A stretch of DNA of 64,000 nt, taken from the NCBI GenBank assembly GCA_964058845.1, contig CAXKVR010000008.1, positions 744,001 through 808,000 on the forward strand, in the 5' to 3' direction. This stretch comes from Carex sylvatica. Taxonomy: Eukaryota > Streptophyta > Magnoliopsida > Poales > Cyperaceae. The translations under genes and the position numbers were made by a program. Every line of letters starts with the position of its first letter. Position 1 is the stretch's first letter. The notes beneath the pieces are model-generated. The model was given only the letters and a program-made list of their open reading frames with translations. It was not told the DNA's origin and did not search any database. Shown here one piece after another: positions 11,045 through 22,056 of the stretch.

Positions 11045-12028
11045 ATGATCCTAGCACATCTAAAGTCAGCTCATCAACTTCACTCGCTGACAAGAGTACC
11101 TTTGCTCGAGCATCGCCGGAGAACCCCTCCTCCGGAGCACCTCATAAGGGTCCCACCACCACTTCATAAACAGAAAGTGGTTGTGGTGATGGGTGCAACC
11201 GGCAGTGGCAAGTCCAGGCTGGCAGTCGACCTAGCTCTCCATTTCAATGGAGAAGTCATTAACTCTGACAAGATGCAGATACATGCCGGGCTAAACATCG
11301 TCACAAACAAGGTCACCACTGAAGAGTGCAAGGGGGTGCCACACCACCTCCTTAGTGTTGCTGCACCAGACGATGATTTCTCTGCTCACAACTTTCGCCA
11401 GGAGGCATACCTGGCTGCTAGCATGATCACGCGTCACAACAGCTTGCCAATCGTGGCAGGCGGCTCCAACTCATATCTCGAGGAGCTGGTTGATGGAGGC
11501 GGGCGAGCATTCAGGAAACATTTCGAGTGCTGCTTTCTCTGGGTGGACGTACGCCTAGCCGTACTACAATGTTTTGTATCGGAGCGTGTTGACCGGATGG
11601 TTGAGAGGGGTCTAGTAGAGGAGGTCAGAGATATGTTTAATCCCTGGATGGACTACAAAAAGGGCATTAGACGTGCAATCGGATTACCGGAAATGGACCA
11701 ATATCTGCGATCCGAATGGTTGTTGAGCGATAGGCAGCGCTCTAAGCTCTTGGAGGATGCAATCAAAGAGATCAAAGCAAACACGTGTAGTTTGGCCTCC
11801 CGACAGCTGGCCAAGATCCATCGGCTGTGCATGCTGCCTGGGTGGAATGTTCACCGGATTGATGCCACCGAGATTTTCCAGAAAAAGGGGAAAGCTTTTG
11901 ACATGTCATGGTACAGCCTTGTGGAGAGGCCCAGCATTGGTATAGTTAGAGAGTTCTTGCACAAAGGTAGCGAACATGAGAAGAAAATTAATAAAAGACC
12001 AGAAAGAGTTTACTCAATGAAACAGTAG
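11045..12028 (+). CDS. IPT: adenylate isopentenyltransferase (cytokinin synthesis)
   Basis: The enzyme transfers an isopentenyl group from DMAPP to ATP/ADP, the first committed step of cytokinin synthesis. Family members mostly act in plastids or cytosol. The frame is intronless and 327 residues long, like Arabidopsis IPT3 and IPT5 (330-336). The P-loop GATGSGKS is at residues 50-57. It is followed by NSDKMQ, GLNIVTNKVT, GVPHHLL, the GGSNSY segment, CCFLWVDV, FVSERVDRMV and GIRRAIGLPE. The C-terminal part (IKANTCSLASRQLAKI, HRIDATEIF) resembles IPT5 most. The His/Pro-rich first 43 residues are divergent and could act as a transit peptide; this is not shown by the sequence. It belongs to the ATP/ADP group rather than the tRNA-modifying IPT2/IPT9 group, since the gene lacks introns and is short. 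No damage is seen. The exact paralogue number is uncertain. Confidence 0.93.
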   Translation: MILAHLKSAHQLHSLTRVPLLEHRRRTPPPEHLIRVPPPLHKQKVVVVMGATGSGKSRLAVDLALHFNGEVINSDKMQIHAGLNIVTNKVTTEECKGVPHHLLSVAAPDDDFSAHNFRQEAYLAASMITRHNSLPIVAGGSNSYLEELVDGGGRAFRKHFECCFLWVDVRLAVLQCFVSERVDRMVERGLVEEVRDMFNPWMDYKKGIRRAIGLPEMDQYLRSEWLLSDRQRSKLLEDAIKEIKANTCSLASRQLAKIHRLCMLPGWNVHRIDATEIFQKKGKAFDMSWYSLVERPSIGIVREFLHKGSEHEKKINKRPERVYSMKQ

Positions 12029-12596
12029 TACCAGCAGGCAGCTGCAACAGAGACAGGTGTAAACAGGTTTCTGATGGAACACGAGTTTCAGTGGCGAATC
12101 TGGCGACCACTGTGTAGTTAGTGCTCTGTGGGGTCCATTAGCGTGTGGTCCGAGAGGAATCTGGGGACCACAAAACTTTTGTTAGCTATCAGCAATATAG
12201 TACTGCGTCATACAAAATTTGCCCCGCAGAGTGTGATAAGAAAGACTAGAAAGAAGAAAATAACAGAAAAAGTAAAGAAAAAATATGAAAAGATTCCATA
12301 TATATAATATGTACCTGTACAAAAGAAATCAAGGTTATGGGAGAGAATAGTACATCGGCTTTATAGTTTCCTTGACCAGAAAATTTACACGGGCTTCGAT
12401 GGCCTCACACCTGGAAATTTAATACTCATTTGGTTTTTTTTTTTTTCTTAAGCGATATTATTATGTTTCGAGTGCATATACCTGTTGATTTATTATATAA
12501 GATAAATCAATGCTTGTGCTTTCTCCCGAGGACCAGCTTTTTTTTTTTTTTTTTTCTATATGCATCTCCATTCTCCGAGACTTGCTTATATATATA
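12029..12596. other. 3' flank of the isopentenyltransferase gene
   Basis: AT-rich non-coding DNA with two poly(T) runs (12437-12449 and 12539-12555). It presumably includes the 3' UTR. No other gene is seen. Confidence 0.55.
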
Positions 12597-13018
12597 ACTT
12601 ATAGAGTTTGACTAGTATAACATCAGTGTTATTTCAATTTATATAACAGCAACTCTAAAATTTATCAAATTGACTTTAAATGATAAATTCAAACTGTTCA
12701 AACTATTTTACATGATGTGTGATGCGTTTACATACAAAAATTTTATATTTTCGAGTTATTTTAGTATCAAATCAAGCGGTAAAAATATTAAAAAATTAAT
12801 GTATTAAAATTAACTTAAAAACTCATATATTTGACCGCTTGACCTAATACTAAATAAATTCAAAAAGTAATAAATTTTGCATGTAAACGCACAACTAATG
12901 AAGTAGATCGGTTTGAACAGTTTGGATTTACCGTTTGAAGTTGATTTGATAAATTTTAGAGTTGGTGTTATATAGATTGAAATGACATTGATGTTACACT
13001 AGCCAAACTCTATAAGAT
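12597..13018. mobile_element. foldback MITE, about 420 bp
   Basis: The two halves are inverted copies. The left end CTTATAGAGTTTGACTAGT pairs with the right end ACTAGCCAAACTCTATAAG. Inner landmarks also mirror: CAACTCTAAAATTTATCAAA against TTTGATAAATTTTAGAGTTG, and GATGCGTTTACAT against ATGTAAACGCA. No reading frame is present. The flanks are too TA-rich to fix the target duplication. The core is shared with the complex at 48070-48830. Confidence 0.85.
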
Positions 13019-13079
13019 ATGTAGAAAAGGGTTCAAATGACTTTATTTCTTGTACCTTCACCGTACCTTTATTTTTTAA

Positions 13080-13391
13080 AACTTTAATAACTCAAAATTT
13101 AAAACTTAAAAATCAAAATAAAACCGGTGAATGTGATCTACATCATTTTCTCTATGTGCTCACAAAAAATTATCACATTTCAATTTTGTTTTGATATGAA
13201 TTAATAAGTTGAAAAATCAACGTCTAGAAATTATCCACATTAGTACGTTTTTTACAAGCTCTAGATGACAACCAAAATAAAATTGAAATGTCATAATTTT
13301 TTACATGTGTATAGATAAAATGATGTAGATCACGTCCAACGGTTTTATTTTATTTTGACTTTTAAGTTTTAAATTTTGAGTTATTAAAGTT
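13080..13391. mobile_element. foldback MITE, about 310 bp
   Basis: The left arm AACTTTAATAACTCAAAATT mirrors the right-arm end AATTTTGAGTTATTAAAGTT. Further in, GATCTACATCATTTT mirrors AAATGATGTAGATC. A degenerate relative lies near 38640-38890. Its right end abuts the LTR that begins TGTCACACCCC. Confidence 0.75.
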
Positions 13392-16300
13392 GTCACACCC
13401 CAAACCAGGAATACTGGATTTAAGATGTGATCAACCTCGCCTCGTACTTAATTAATCATTAAGCACGCAAGACTAATCATAAATAATAAATCAAACAGCA
13501 GCGGAAGCATAACAATATAAATATCAAGCATCAGTCACGTAGCAGATAAATAAACATACACATACATAACATATAATTTGATCCATCTCGGATTCAAATA
13601 ACACCAACTATAGAAGGAGATACATGATCTATCGAGCCCGTATATATAACACAGGAAATACAGAACTCATAAACCTACTCAAAAGCCTAATCATAACTAA
13701 GTCAAGTGGTGTGGACATCGGGGATAGCTCCTGACATCTCCTACTGCGGACCGCCAGAACCTGTACCTAAAATCCACGAGACAACATGTGGGTGAGCGAC
13801 GAATCACCCAGTAGGTGACCCAGAATTATCCCCTCAGGGATCCTCTACGGTCAAAGCACTTTTAATTATAAAATGAATAAACTTTAAAATATGCATATGT
13901 GTGAACCTATATTAATATCTAATAAAATTTATAATATTTTTATATGATGCCATGATGCGATTATTCTATTATGCCAGCATGCGGAATAACCCAAAATAAA
14001 ATTAAAGTGTAATATCGGATAGAAAGCAAGTCGAAATCCAGTACTCCTCGCACTGTGTGCCCCAAAATAGAATAATTATAATAGTACAAATTAAATAAAT
14101 ATCACCCCGTGCCGTGCCAATAGGATCAAAAGATTCGAATAATATAATCCAAAGACTACGATCATAGGCGCAATGATACACGTTGCCTAGTGACATCGAG
14201 CATTGCTCACAAGTTATAAGCACGCTAGCCGATGGGTATATCAAAATCTGGTGTGTCATCTCGCCTAACGATTCATCACCCAAACATATCCAATAGGAGA
14301 AATCATACAATGCAAGTCGTAAAATAGTTAATCTCTTCCCTCATGAGCAGGAGAGAACTCTACTGTCCGACCAGACCAATAGGACCATGGGCTCGCATCC
14401 AGCCCCGTACATCAAGGCTCGTCGACCTTATGCACTTGCACTTCATTCCTCAAGGTCCACATTGGGCCTTGGGAACTTCCATTCTAGGCAAAGTAGCTCC
14501 TAATGTAGGGAAGGAATAAATTCTCGAATCGTACCGTGCCACAGAACTCGAGATCGGAACTGCTCACGTCAAATAGTAAAATGATCGAAAATGATACATA
14601 ATCAAAGTTTATACATATAATATAAATTCTAAGGCCATCTGAGAATCAAGTGACACTCAGCTCAGTGGCTGTCGAGCCATCCCATGCCAAGTGACACCGA
14701 GATGGAACAAAGTCACTCGGCCCTGCTCAGCTCTCACCAATGCATGCGTATGCACGTAAAGTAATAATATATTGTCCTCTACGAGAAGAAGACAACTAAT
14801 AACCTAATATTCTAATAATTTTTATATATAATATTATTTAATTACTCTACTCCTAAAATACCATAAATTTGAGTTTTTCAGAGATTATACAATTCTACCT
14901 ACAGTGTAGAAAGGATAAACATGCTCTATAGTTTTAATGTATCTACTTAAAAATAAAGTGCGAATGTCAGGTCAGATGGATCGACTAGTAAGAGTACGCC
15001 CACGAAAAGAATAATTTAGATATCTCACACCTGAATGGCTGAAGACGCGACGGCTAACCCTCGACAAAATCAGTGAGATCCGCGTATGCTCCAAACTGCG
15101 TGTCAGCTGGATCAGTCCCACGGATCAGACTCGTACCGAATCTGCTGATCTGAAATTACGTAATTATAACTAATTAATATCTACTCTAAATTATTCTAAC
15201 CCTCGCCCCATTTAATATGTTAAATTCGTATTCTCAATTATTTTGATTTATAAAACTTGTCACTTAATTATTTACTTTGATAAATCTAGTCTAATTTGAT
15301 TTTAAAATAAACAGTATTTTTATTATTTTAATTTGAAGATAAATTACTTGTAAAAATTTTAATGTCAAAATATTCGCAAAATAATTAGTCATGGGTTAGA
15401 AGAATTTTATACGTGTCCTAGTGTTACTATTTTAATAAAATATATAAATTGTATATTTATTACTAACTAATATTTAGCTTAATATATTTAGTTATTTTAT
15501 AACTTTGATACGTAATTTGTTTATAAAATTTTAAAAACAAAATCTTTAACTATTTTACAAGTTTTCTAATTATTTAATTCTATGTCGCACAATCCGTTAT
15601 TTATTACTACGCCTTTTGGAAAAATTCTAAATACCATAATTCAATTTCACATGCCAAGTCAAAACCCAATTTAATCCTAATAGTTCAATTCAAGGCCTCT
15701 TTACAATTAGTTCAATTCAAGGCCTATAATTAATTCATTTCAAGGCCCACTTATAATTAATTCACATATGGCCGGCCATGTATTCAAAATCTCACCATTT
15801 CACAATTAGACCCTTGGAATTAATTAATTTACACACTTAGGAGTAATTTACATAACAACCCCTTAATTTCCAGAAATCACAACAAGGCCCCTATAATTCA
15901 TATACTGGTAACACCAGCACCATACACTACCAGTAACTCAAGACATGAAGGCCAGCACACAGATAGCACAGAAACAACAGCAAGACCAGTAAAACAGAAC
16001 AGAACAAGGCGTCAGGTCAAAGGCCAATAGCCAACAACAACACAAGGCAACAGGTCAAGGTAAACAGCCAACAACAGAACAAGGCCACAGAACCAAATCA
16101 GAGCAAGAAAATGCAACCAAGGCAACACGGCCACTTGCATTGGCTTGCCGGGAAAATCAACAACCCGAGCAAGCCATAATTCTATACAACATGAATCAAG
16201 GATTAAATCAAGAGTGCTCATACTAACCGAGAGAGGCAAAACAATCACAGGGGAGGCTTAGCAAAACGGCCGGTTCCAAGTTTTGAATTCTCGCTCTTCG

Positions 16301-16404
16301 ACCGTCACAATCAAGCACCAGAAATAATTCAGCAAATCCCCAAATCAACTGCAAACACCCCAGATTCAACAAGCAAATACTAGAACACACTCACAAGAAA
16401 TCCC
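13391..16404 (-). mobile_element. old Ty3/gypsy-type LTR fragment (left part of nest)
   Basis: It starts TGTCACACCCC on the plus strand, as does the element at 32266. On the minus strand this is the end ...GGGGTGTGACA, typical of long LTRs of the Tekay/Del group. The fragment contains no open frame. It is cut at 16404 by the copia insertion and resumes at 29865, giving about 3.3 kb in all. I infer the LTR identity from the terminus, the lack of coding and a TATA-like TATAAGTATGCC on the minus strand near 30000. Its start is missing, so it is truncated. Confidence 0.5.
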
Positions 16405-16645
16405 TAATGGAATTCAGAGAATTGTTTATGAATGAGTAATAGATTTCATATATCTCAAACGTCACTGTTACATAGTATTTATGGACCTCACTAGTCTCAT
16501 AACCCTTTCTGTTACAACAGCTTTCATGCTAATGGACTTTGCTAACTAACACTCTAACAGACTATTAGTTGTCTAATGAATCACTAACTGACTAACTAAA
16601 ATATATGTTGACTAAGTTTGCTGTTGACCAACTGGTGCTGTTATA
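16405..16645 (-). repeat. copia 3' LTR
   Basis: On the element's own strand it begins TATAACAGCACC and ends AATTCCATTA. It lacks canonical TG...CA ends, but the five-base target duplication outside it fixes the borders. The LTR partner is at 29624-29864. Confidence 0.93.
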
Positions 16646-18638
16646 TCCCCCTCGCAAGCTGAAGGCGCCTTGGTGACTGTCAGCTTGAGACGCAAGTGAA
16701 GAAATCGTGGAGCGGCAAGGGGCTTAGTGAGTGCATCGGCTATTTGATCTTGGGTGGAGATGAACCGAATATGCAAGGTGTTGTTGGCCACACGTTCACG
16801 GATAAAGTAAAAATCAATTTCCACATGTTTTGTTCGTGCGTGAAACATTGGATTCGAGGCAAGGAATGAGGCTCCAACGTTATCACACCATAGAGAAGGA
16901 GGAGAAGAAAGTGTGATCTTCAATTCTTTGAGCAAGTATTGGATCCATACTAATTCGGCACTTGCAACCGCTAAGCTTCTATATTCGGACTCGGTACTCG
17001 ACCTAGCAACAGTTGGTTGCTTTTTAGAACTCCAAGAGATCAAGTTGTTGCCGAAATAGATACAAAAATCTGAGGTAGATTTGCGATCATCCGGAGAGCC
17101 GGCCTAATCGGCGTCGCTATAAGCATGTAAAGTCAAAGAGGAAGCCGGTTTGAGATCAAGGCCATGGGAGATGGACCCTTTGAGGTAGCGTAGGATACGC
17201 TTCACGGCTACCCAATGCAAAGTGGTAGGATAGTGCATAAACTGAGAGACCTTGTTAACCGCAAAGGCTATATCAGGTCGAGTCACCGTGGCGTATTGCA
17301 ATGCACCAATAATAGATCGGTAAAGGTGGGGATCTTCAAATGGGTCTCCATGATGTTGGGAAAGGGAAGAATTGGCAACCATAGGAGAAGGGCAAGAGTT
17401 AGAATCATGCATTCGGGTCCGAGTTAGAAGGTCACGAAGGTACTTAGTTTGAGAGAGATGTAAGCCATGAGAGGTAGAAGCGACCTCAATACCAAGAAAA
17501 TAGTGTAGAGGGCCAAGATCCTTGAGAGCAAAGGATTTTTGGATGGATAAGATGAAGGTTTGAACAAGTTGTGAAGAGGTTTCCGTGACAATAATGTCAT
17601 CCACATAAACTAGAATAATGAGTGTAGAGCCATGGGAAGAGAAAATGAAGAGTGAAGGGTCATAATGAGAGGCGACGAACCCTTGGTGAAGAAGAGCGGT
17701 GCTCAAGGTATGAAACCAAGCCCTCGGGGATTGCTTGAGACCATAAAGTGCCTTGGAAAGTTTGCACACATGGTGAGGATGAGAGGAATCAACGAATCCG
17801 GGTGGTTGTTGCATATACACCGTTTCTTTGAGTTCACCATGAAGAAATGCATTTTGGACGTCGAGTTGACGGATTGGCCAAGCATGTGTGAGTGCAAGAG
17901 TAAGAATGATGCGGATGGTGGTAGGTCGTACTATCGGGCTAAATGTATCAAAGAAATCAACACCTTCCTCTTGGTGGAAACCTTTGGCAACTAAACGGGC
18001 TTTGTATCTCTCAATGGTGCCATCTGCATGTCTCTTTATTTTGAACACCCATTTACATCCAACGATATTGTGTTTGGGAGAGAAAGGAACAAGATCCCAT
18101 GTATGATTCAAGATGAGAGCATCGTATTCCTTTTGCATAGCTTGAAGCCATTGTGAATGAGTTTTCGCTTGGTTAAAAGTTGTGGGCTCAAATTCAAGAA
18201 AGGATTGAGACAGATAGGCAATGTGATCGGGAAAAAGTCGAGGTTTTCGTGTTTTGTCACGATTACGAGTGGTCATGGAGTGACTGGGTGGTTTGGAAAT
18301 GAGCTGGAGTGAATTGATAAGTGTAGAAAGGTGTTGAGCCAGAGGCTCTGTTGAAGGCATGAGGCTCTCTGTTGAAATGGAGGAAGTGGCGCCAATGCAT
18401 GGAAATTGGATGGCGGGATCTGCTCCAAAAGGGGAAGGACCCGAAGGTAAGGAGGAATTTGAGGGAAGTCGGCTGGGATCGTCTCTAATACCAGTTGGAC
18501 CCGACGGGTTGGAGGAAAGAAGAGAGGAGTTGCAGGGATCCACTCCAAGGCAAGGTGTACCCGACGGGTTGGAGAGAATAGGTGCTCCAGGTGGTTGATC
18601 CGCTCCAAAACTTGCTGCATGAACTGGGCGGAGAACTG
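16612..18638 (-). pseudogene. copia reverse transcriptase and RNase H, 3' half of pol
   Basis: The long frame (18543 down to 17107) holds the reverse transcriptase: KWVFKIKRHADGTIERYKAR, LDVQNAFLHGEL, KALYGLKQSPRAW and the catalytic YVDDIIV. It ends YSDAD at a TAG (17104-17106) where copia proteins have Trp of DADWAG, so this is a nonsense change. RNase H continues in frame as AGSPDDRKST and SWSSKKQPTVARSSTESEYR down to 16612, running into the LTR. The upstream part towards 18638 has proline-rich linker sequence with an internal repeat. The other half of pol lies beyond the nested element, at 27137-29542. Confidence 0.92.
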
Positions 18639-18643
18639 ATAGC
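18639..18643. repeat. 5-bp target duplication ATAGC (left copy)
   Basis: ATAGC precedes the left LTR of the nested gypsy element, and the same five bases follow the right LTR at 27132-27136. It proves that the gypsy element jumped into the copia pol gene. Confidence 0.93.
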
Positions 18644-20729
18644 TGATGCGCGTAAAGGGTACGCTAAAAAGTTTCAGTACAATGAGATGTACCTTTTAAA
18701 CCTTAAATGCTTTTGAGTCTAATTGCAAGTGCACAATTATATCAAAGTAGTATTTGAGGTATCGATCCACAGAGAGTATGGAAAATACTTAGTTTTAAAC
18801 CCTAAATAATTAATTTCAGTAAATAACAATAAAGTAAAGTGCAATAAAGTAAAGTAAATGGGGGGGTTGTTTAAGTAATCCTAAAGTTTGGGTTCAATAC
18901 CCGAAAGAGGAATTTTAAACAATTAAAGTAAATAAAAGTAAAAGAAAAGTAATCGGTTTGCTTTCAAGATTTAAAGATCTAGGGGTCTTTGGTCTACAAT
19001 CCCTTGCTAATTCTATCTATTCGGTATTTGCTTGAATTCATGTATGATTTGACGAGGTTTCTAACCTAATATGTTATTAAGGGTCACTTTCGTGAATTAA
19101 TAACGTGTCTAGGTAATTCGGACTTCACGATTAAGTCCTTCACCCTAGCTACCTAGACCATAAGCTCTTGTTAGTCTCTCCTCTCCTCGAGTATTGGTAC
19201 TTCTCAATAAAGTCCATGATACCAATATCCGACTCGATTTGAGATGTCCTAATTAGGGTTTGACTTCACGGTTAGGTCCTTCACCAAGTCCCTAATCTTA
19301 ATTTCTATAGTTCCGGCTTAGATTAAATTGGTTAGAATCTTAATCTAAACCTAGGATATTTGCATTCATAATTAGTACTATCCTATATGATCCTAGTCAA
19401 TTTTAGTTCTTTTGAAACTAAAACGGGATACTACAATTCAAGTACTAACTATGTAATTAACACAAATTATAAAATCACAGAAATTAACAATCAAATCCCA
19501 TATAACAATCATAATAAAAGCAAATGACCAAATAAAATAGAATTAAACAAGTTCATGCATGATGACCTAAACCCCTAGAGAGAGAACTACTCCCTCTTGG
19601 AGAGATCCATTACAAAAATTGGCAAAGTAAGAAGAAATGAAATAAAAGAAGCAATTACACCCTTTGACAGATCAAAGACCTCTCTTTTGTCGAATCTTGC
19701 TTAGGAAGCCCTTCTTCTCCTTGCCTGAAAGCTTTCCTTACTCCAGAATTTATCGCTAAGTGTGTGTGTAAAGAGAGAATGATGGTGTGTTGGTTGATGT
19801 GAGATTGAATGATCCATGAATGGGAAAGGACTCTCCCTTTTATAGCCAAGGATTATGCCCGATTTAGAGGCTAGAAGGTGGGGTTAGTGGGTGCTCTGTT
19901 TAGCATTACTTCCCTGGCAAGTAAGTGTATTTCTGGCAGTAAAAACGCGTCCATAAAGCGCCAAAAATAGAAAAATTGTCAAACCGAGCAGTTATTGGCT
20001 TTCTGCGGGTCCAGTGCGGATGGATGACCCGCACTGCAGGTGGCTTCACCCGCACTGGGACAAGTTTCCTTATTTAACTTCTGCAATTATCTCTGGGTGC
20101 GGATGGCACTGCGGATGGATGACCCGCACTGCGGGTGGAATCTGCTTCTCTGAAACTTTCTGAATTTTTGCCAAGTACTGAATGCGGCTGGGTTCATCCG
20201 CAGTGCTTGTGGTCCATCCGCACTGGGAAGAATTTTTCATCATTTTTCAATTTTATTTTCTCAAGTTGTAGATCTTCTCGTTGGCTTTCCGAAAAGTGGT
20301 CATATGTCCAAAACGGAGTTACGAGTCAAAAGTTGTGGCCGTTTTAAGTTCAGACTCCATTTTTGCAGTTCTGCTACAGTGCGTCCGCACTGGGCTCGGA
20401 CTTTTTCTGTTCGACCAGAGTGCGGCTGCATCGATATCCGTGCGTCTGCACGGATCTTGATGAATAGCTTATTATACCTTTTTTAAATTGGCGCGCGTCC
20501 AGAAATCCATCTACGTACTCATTACGACCATATCGTAAACCGTGCGTCCGCACTGGACATTTTTCTTTGTTTTTCTTTATTTTTCTTTGTTTCCTGCAAA
20601 TTAAAACCAAACAAATGCAGTAACTTGATTCTAGGTGTATTCTATTCTCTTTATATTCAAAATACAAGATATTTGGTGTTATTTTATGATGAAAACTAGA
20701 TCGAATATGTATATAATTTGTGCTTATCA
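18644..20729 (-). repeat. gypsy 3' LTR
   Basis: A near-identical copy of the LTR at 25045-27131. It holds a GC-rich cluster of short CCGCACTG/CAGTGCGG words at about 20000-20230 and again near 20380-20560. The intervening DNA is AT-rich and has no real gene. Confidence 0.95.
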
Positions 20730-22056
20730 AATTCCCCTAAGCTTGAACATTGCTTGTCCCCAAGCAACATCTAAACTTGAAACACAATTCAATCTCTAAT
20801 TTAACCCCATATATCAAGTATACATTTCTTAATCGAAAAAATTTGAATGATCTTTCCAAAATTTAGAAACCTCAATGTAAATTTCTACAAATCTAAAGTT
20901 CAACCCTTGGTTAATCATACTTCACACCACAATTCGATTACTCTAACTTTTATTTCTTTAAAAGCTTAGAATTTGTAAACTTCGGTTATCTAAATTTGTT
21001 ACAAAAAATGCATTCTTATTTGTGAAAATTCTTTTAAAAATCCCCCAAGCTTGGATCAAACTTAGGTTAGAAAGTCGCGGACTTAGTGTGTTGATATTTG
21101 CAAAATTTAATTTTTATTTTGTTGCTTTTTATTTTATGACACTATAAATCTTTATCCTTAGGACAAAATCGGTTAGTTATAGATAGCTAATCCATACCCA
21201 ACCGTTTTAATTCAAAAGTGCATTTGCATGCTCATGGTTCAACCCTTCCATGACACGAACTCACATGTTTAGTGCGAACCCGGTCACTTTATCGGGCAAA
21301 CTAGCGGAGCAAAGTGTCGATGACTCATTGCTATAAGTACGTCATATCGCCGCAACATAAGCAAGCGGAATCTTATTTTCTTAAATTTTTTAAATTTTGA
21401 ACAATTTTGAACAATTTTTGCAAAATATCATAAATACACACATCCATATGCATTAAATCATACTCATGAATATCCCGATCTTTCTAAATTAATTTTCTAC
21501 ATATAAGTTGCATTTTCAAAAAAATAAATTTAAATTCCTAAGTTTTCATTTTCGTAAACTTAATTTTCACTAAGTTTTTCGCCAATTTATGGGGTTATTT
21601 CTAATTATTCCAAGAGTATTCCTAAAAACTCGTTAAAATTCTCATCAAAATTTCTTATTTTTCGACAATCACTCAAATTTATCAAAACTTTTGTTTTTGC
21701 CAACTTTTAACACAAAAATTAAACATGATTGTATACTTTATGCCTAATTAGACAATTAAGTCCAATTATGCAAGACTCTATTTTTCATAACCTCGTAAAA
21801 CATCTTGACGAATTTGCAATTTCAAGCAATTAAGTTCAAAATCACAAATCCTATTCATGGTCAAGTAAAAGTCAAGGTTATAAATCCTAAATTTTTAAAA
21901 AATAAATCTAAAATTAATGCAATGCAAGATACAATTTCTTCCTATCCCCCAAACTTAAATTAAGTATTGTCCCCAATGCGTAAAAATGAACAAAAGTAAA
22001 TAGGGAGAAACATGAACTACTCTATTGGCGGAAGGTGGTGGTGGTGCTAGGCAGCC
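20730..22056. other. non-coding 3' internal region of the gypsy element
   Basis: AT-rich DNA between the protease stop and the 3' LTR. Full Athila/Tat elements carry reverse transcriptase, RNase H and integrase between these points; none can be read here in any frame, not even as relics. Confidence 0.8.

Noticed and set aside
17215..18598. Several plus-strand frames across the copia region
   Set aside because: They lie opposite the reverse transcriptase frame and have no motif of their own.
19655..19849. Small minus-strand frame present identically in both gypsy LTRs (also 26056-26250)
   Set aside because: It is duplicated only because the LTR is duplicated; no start context, domain or conservation supports coding.
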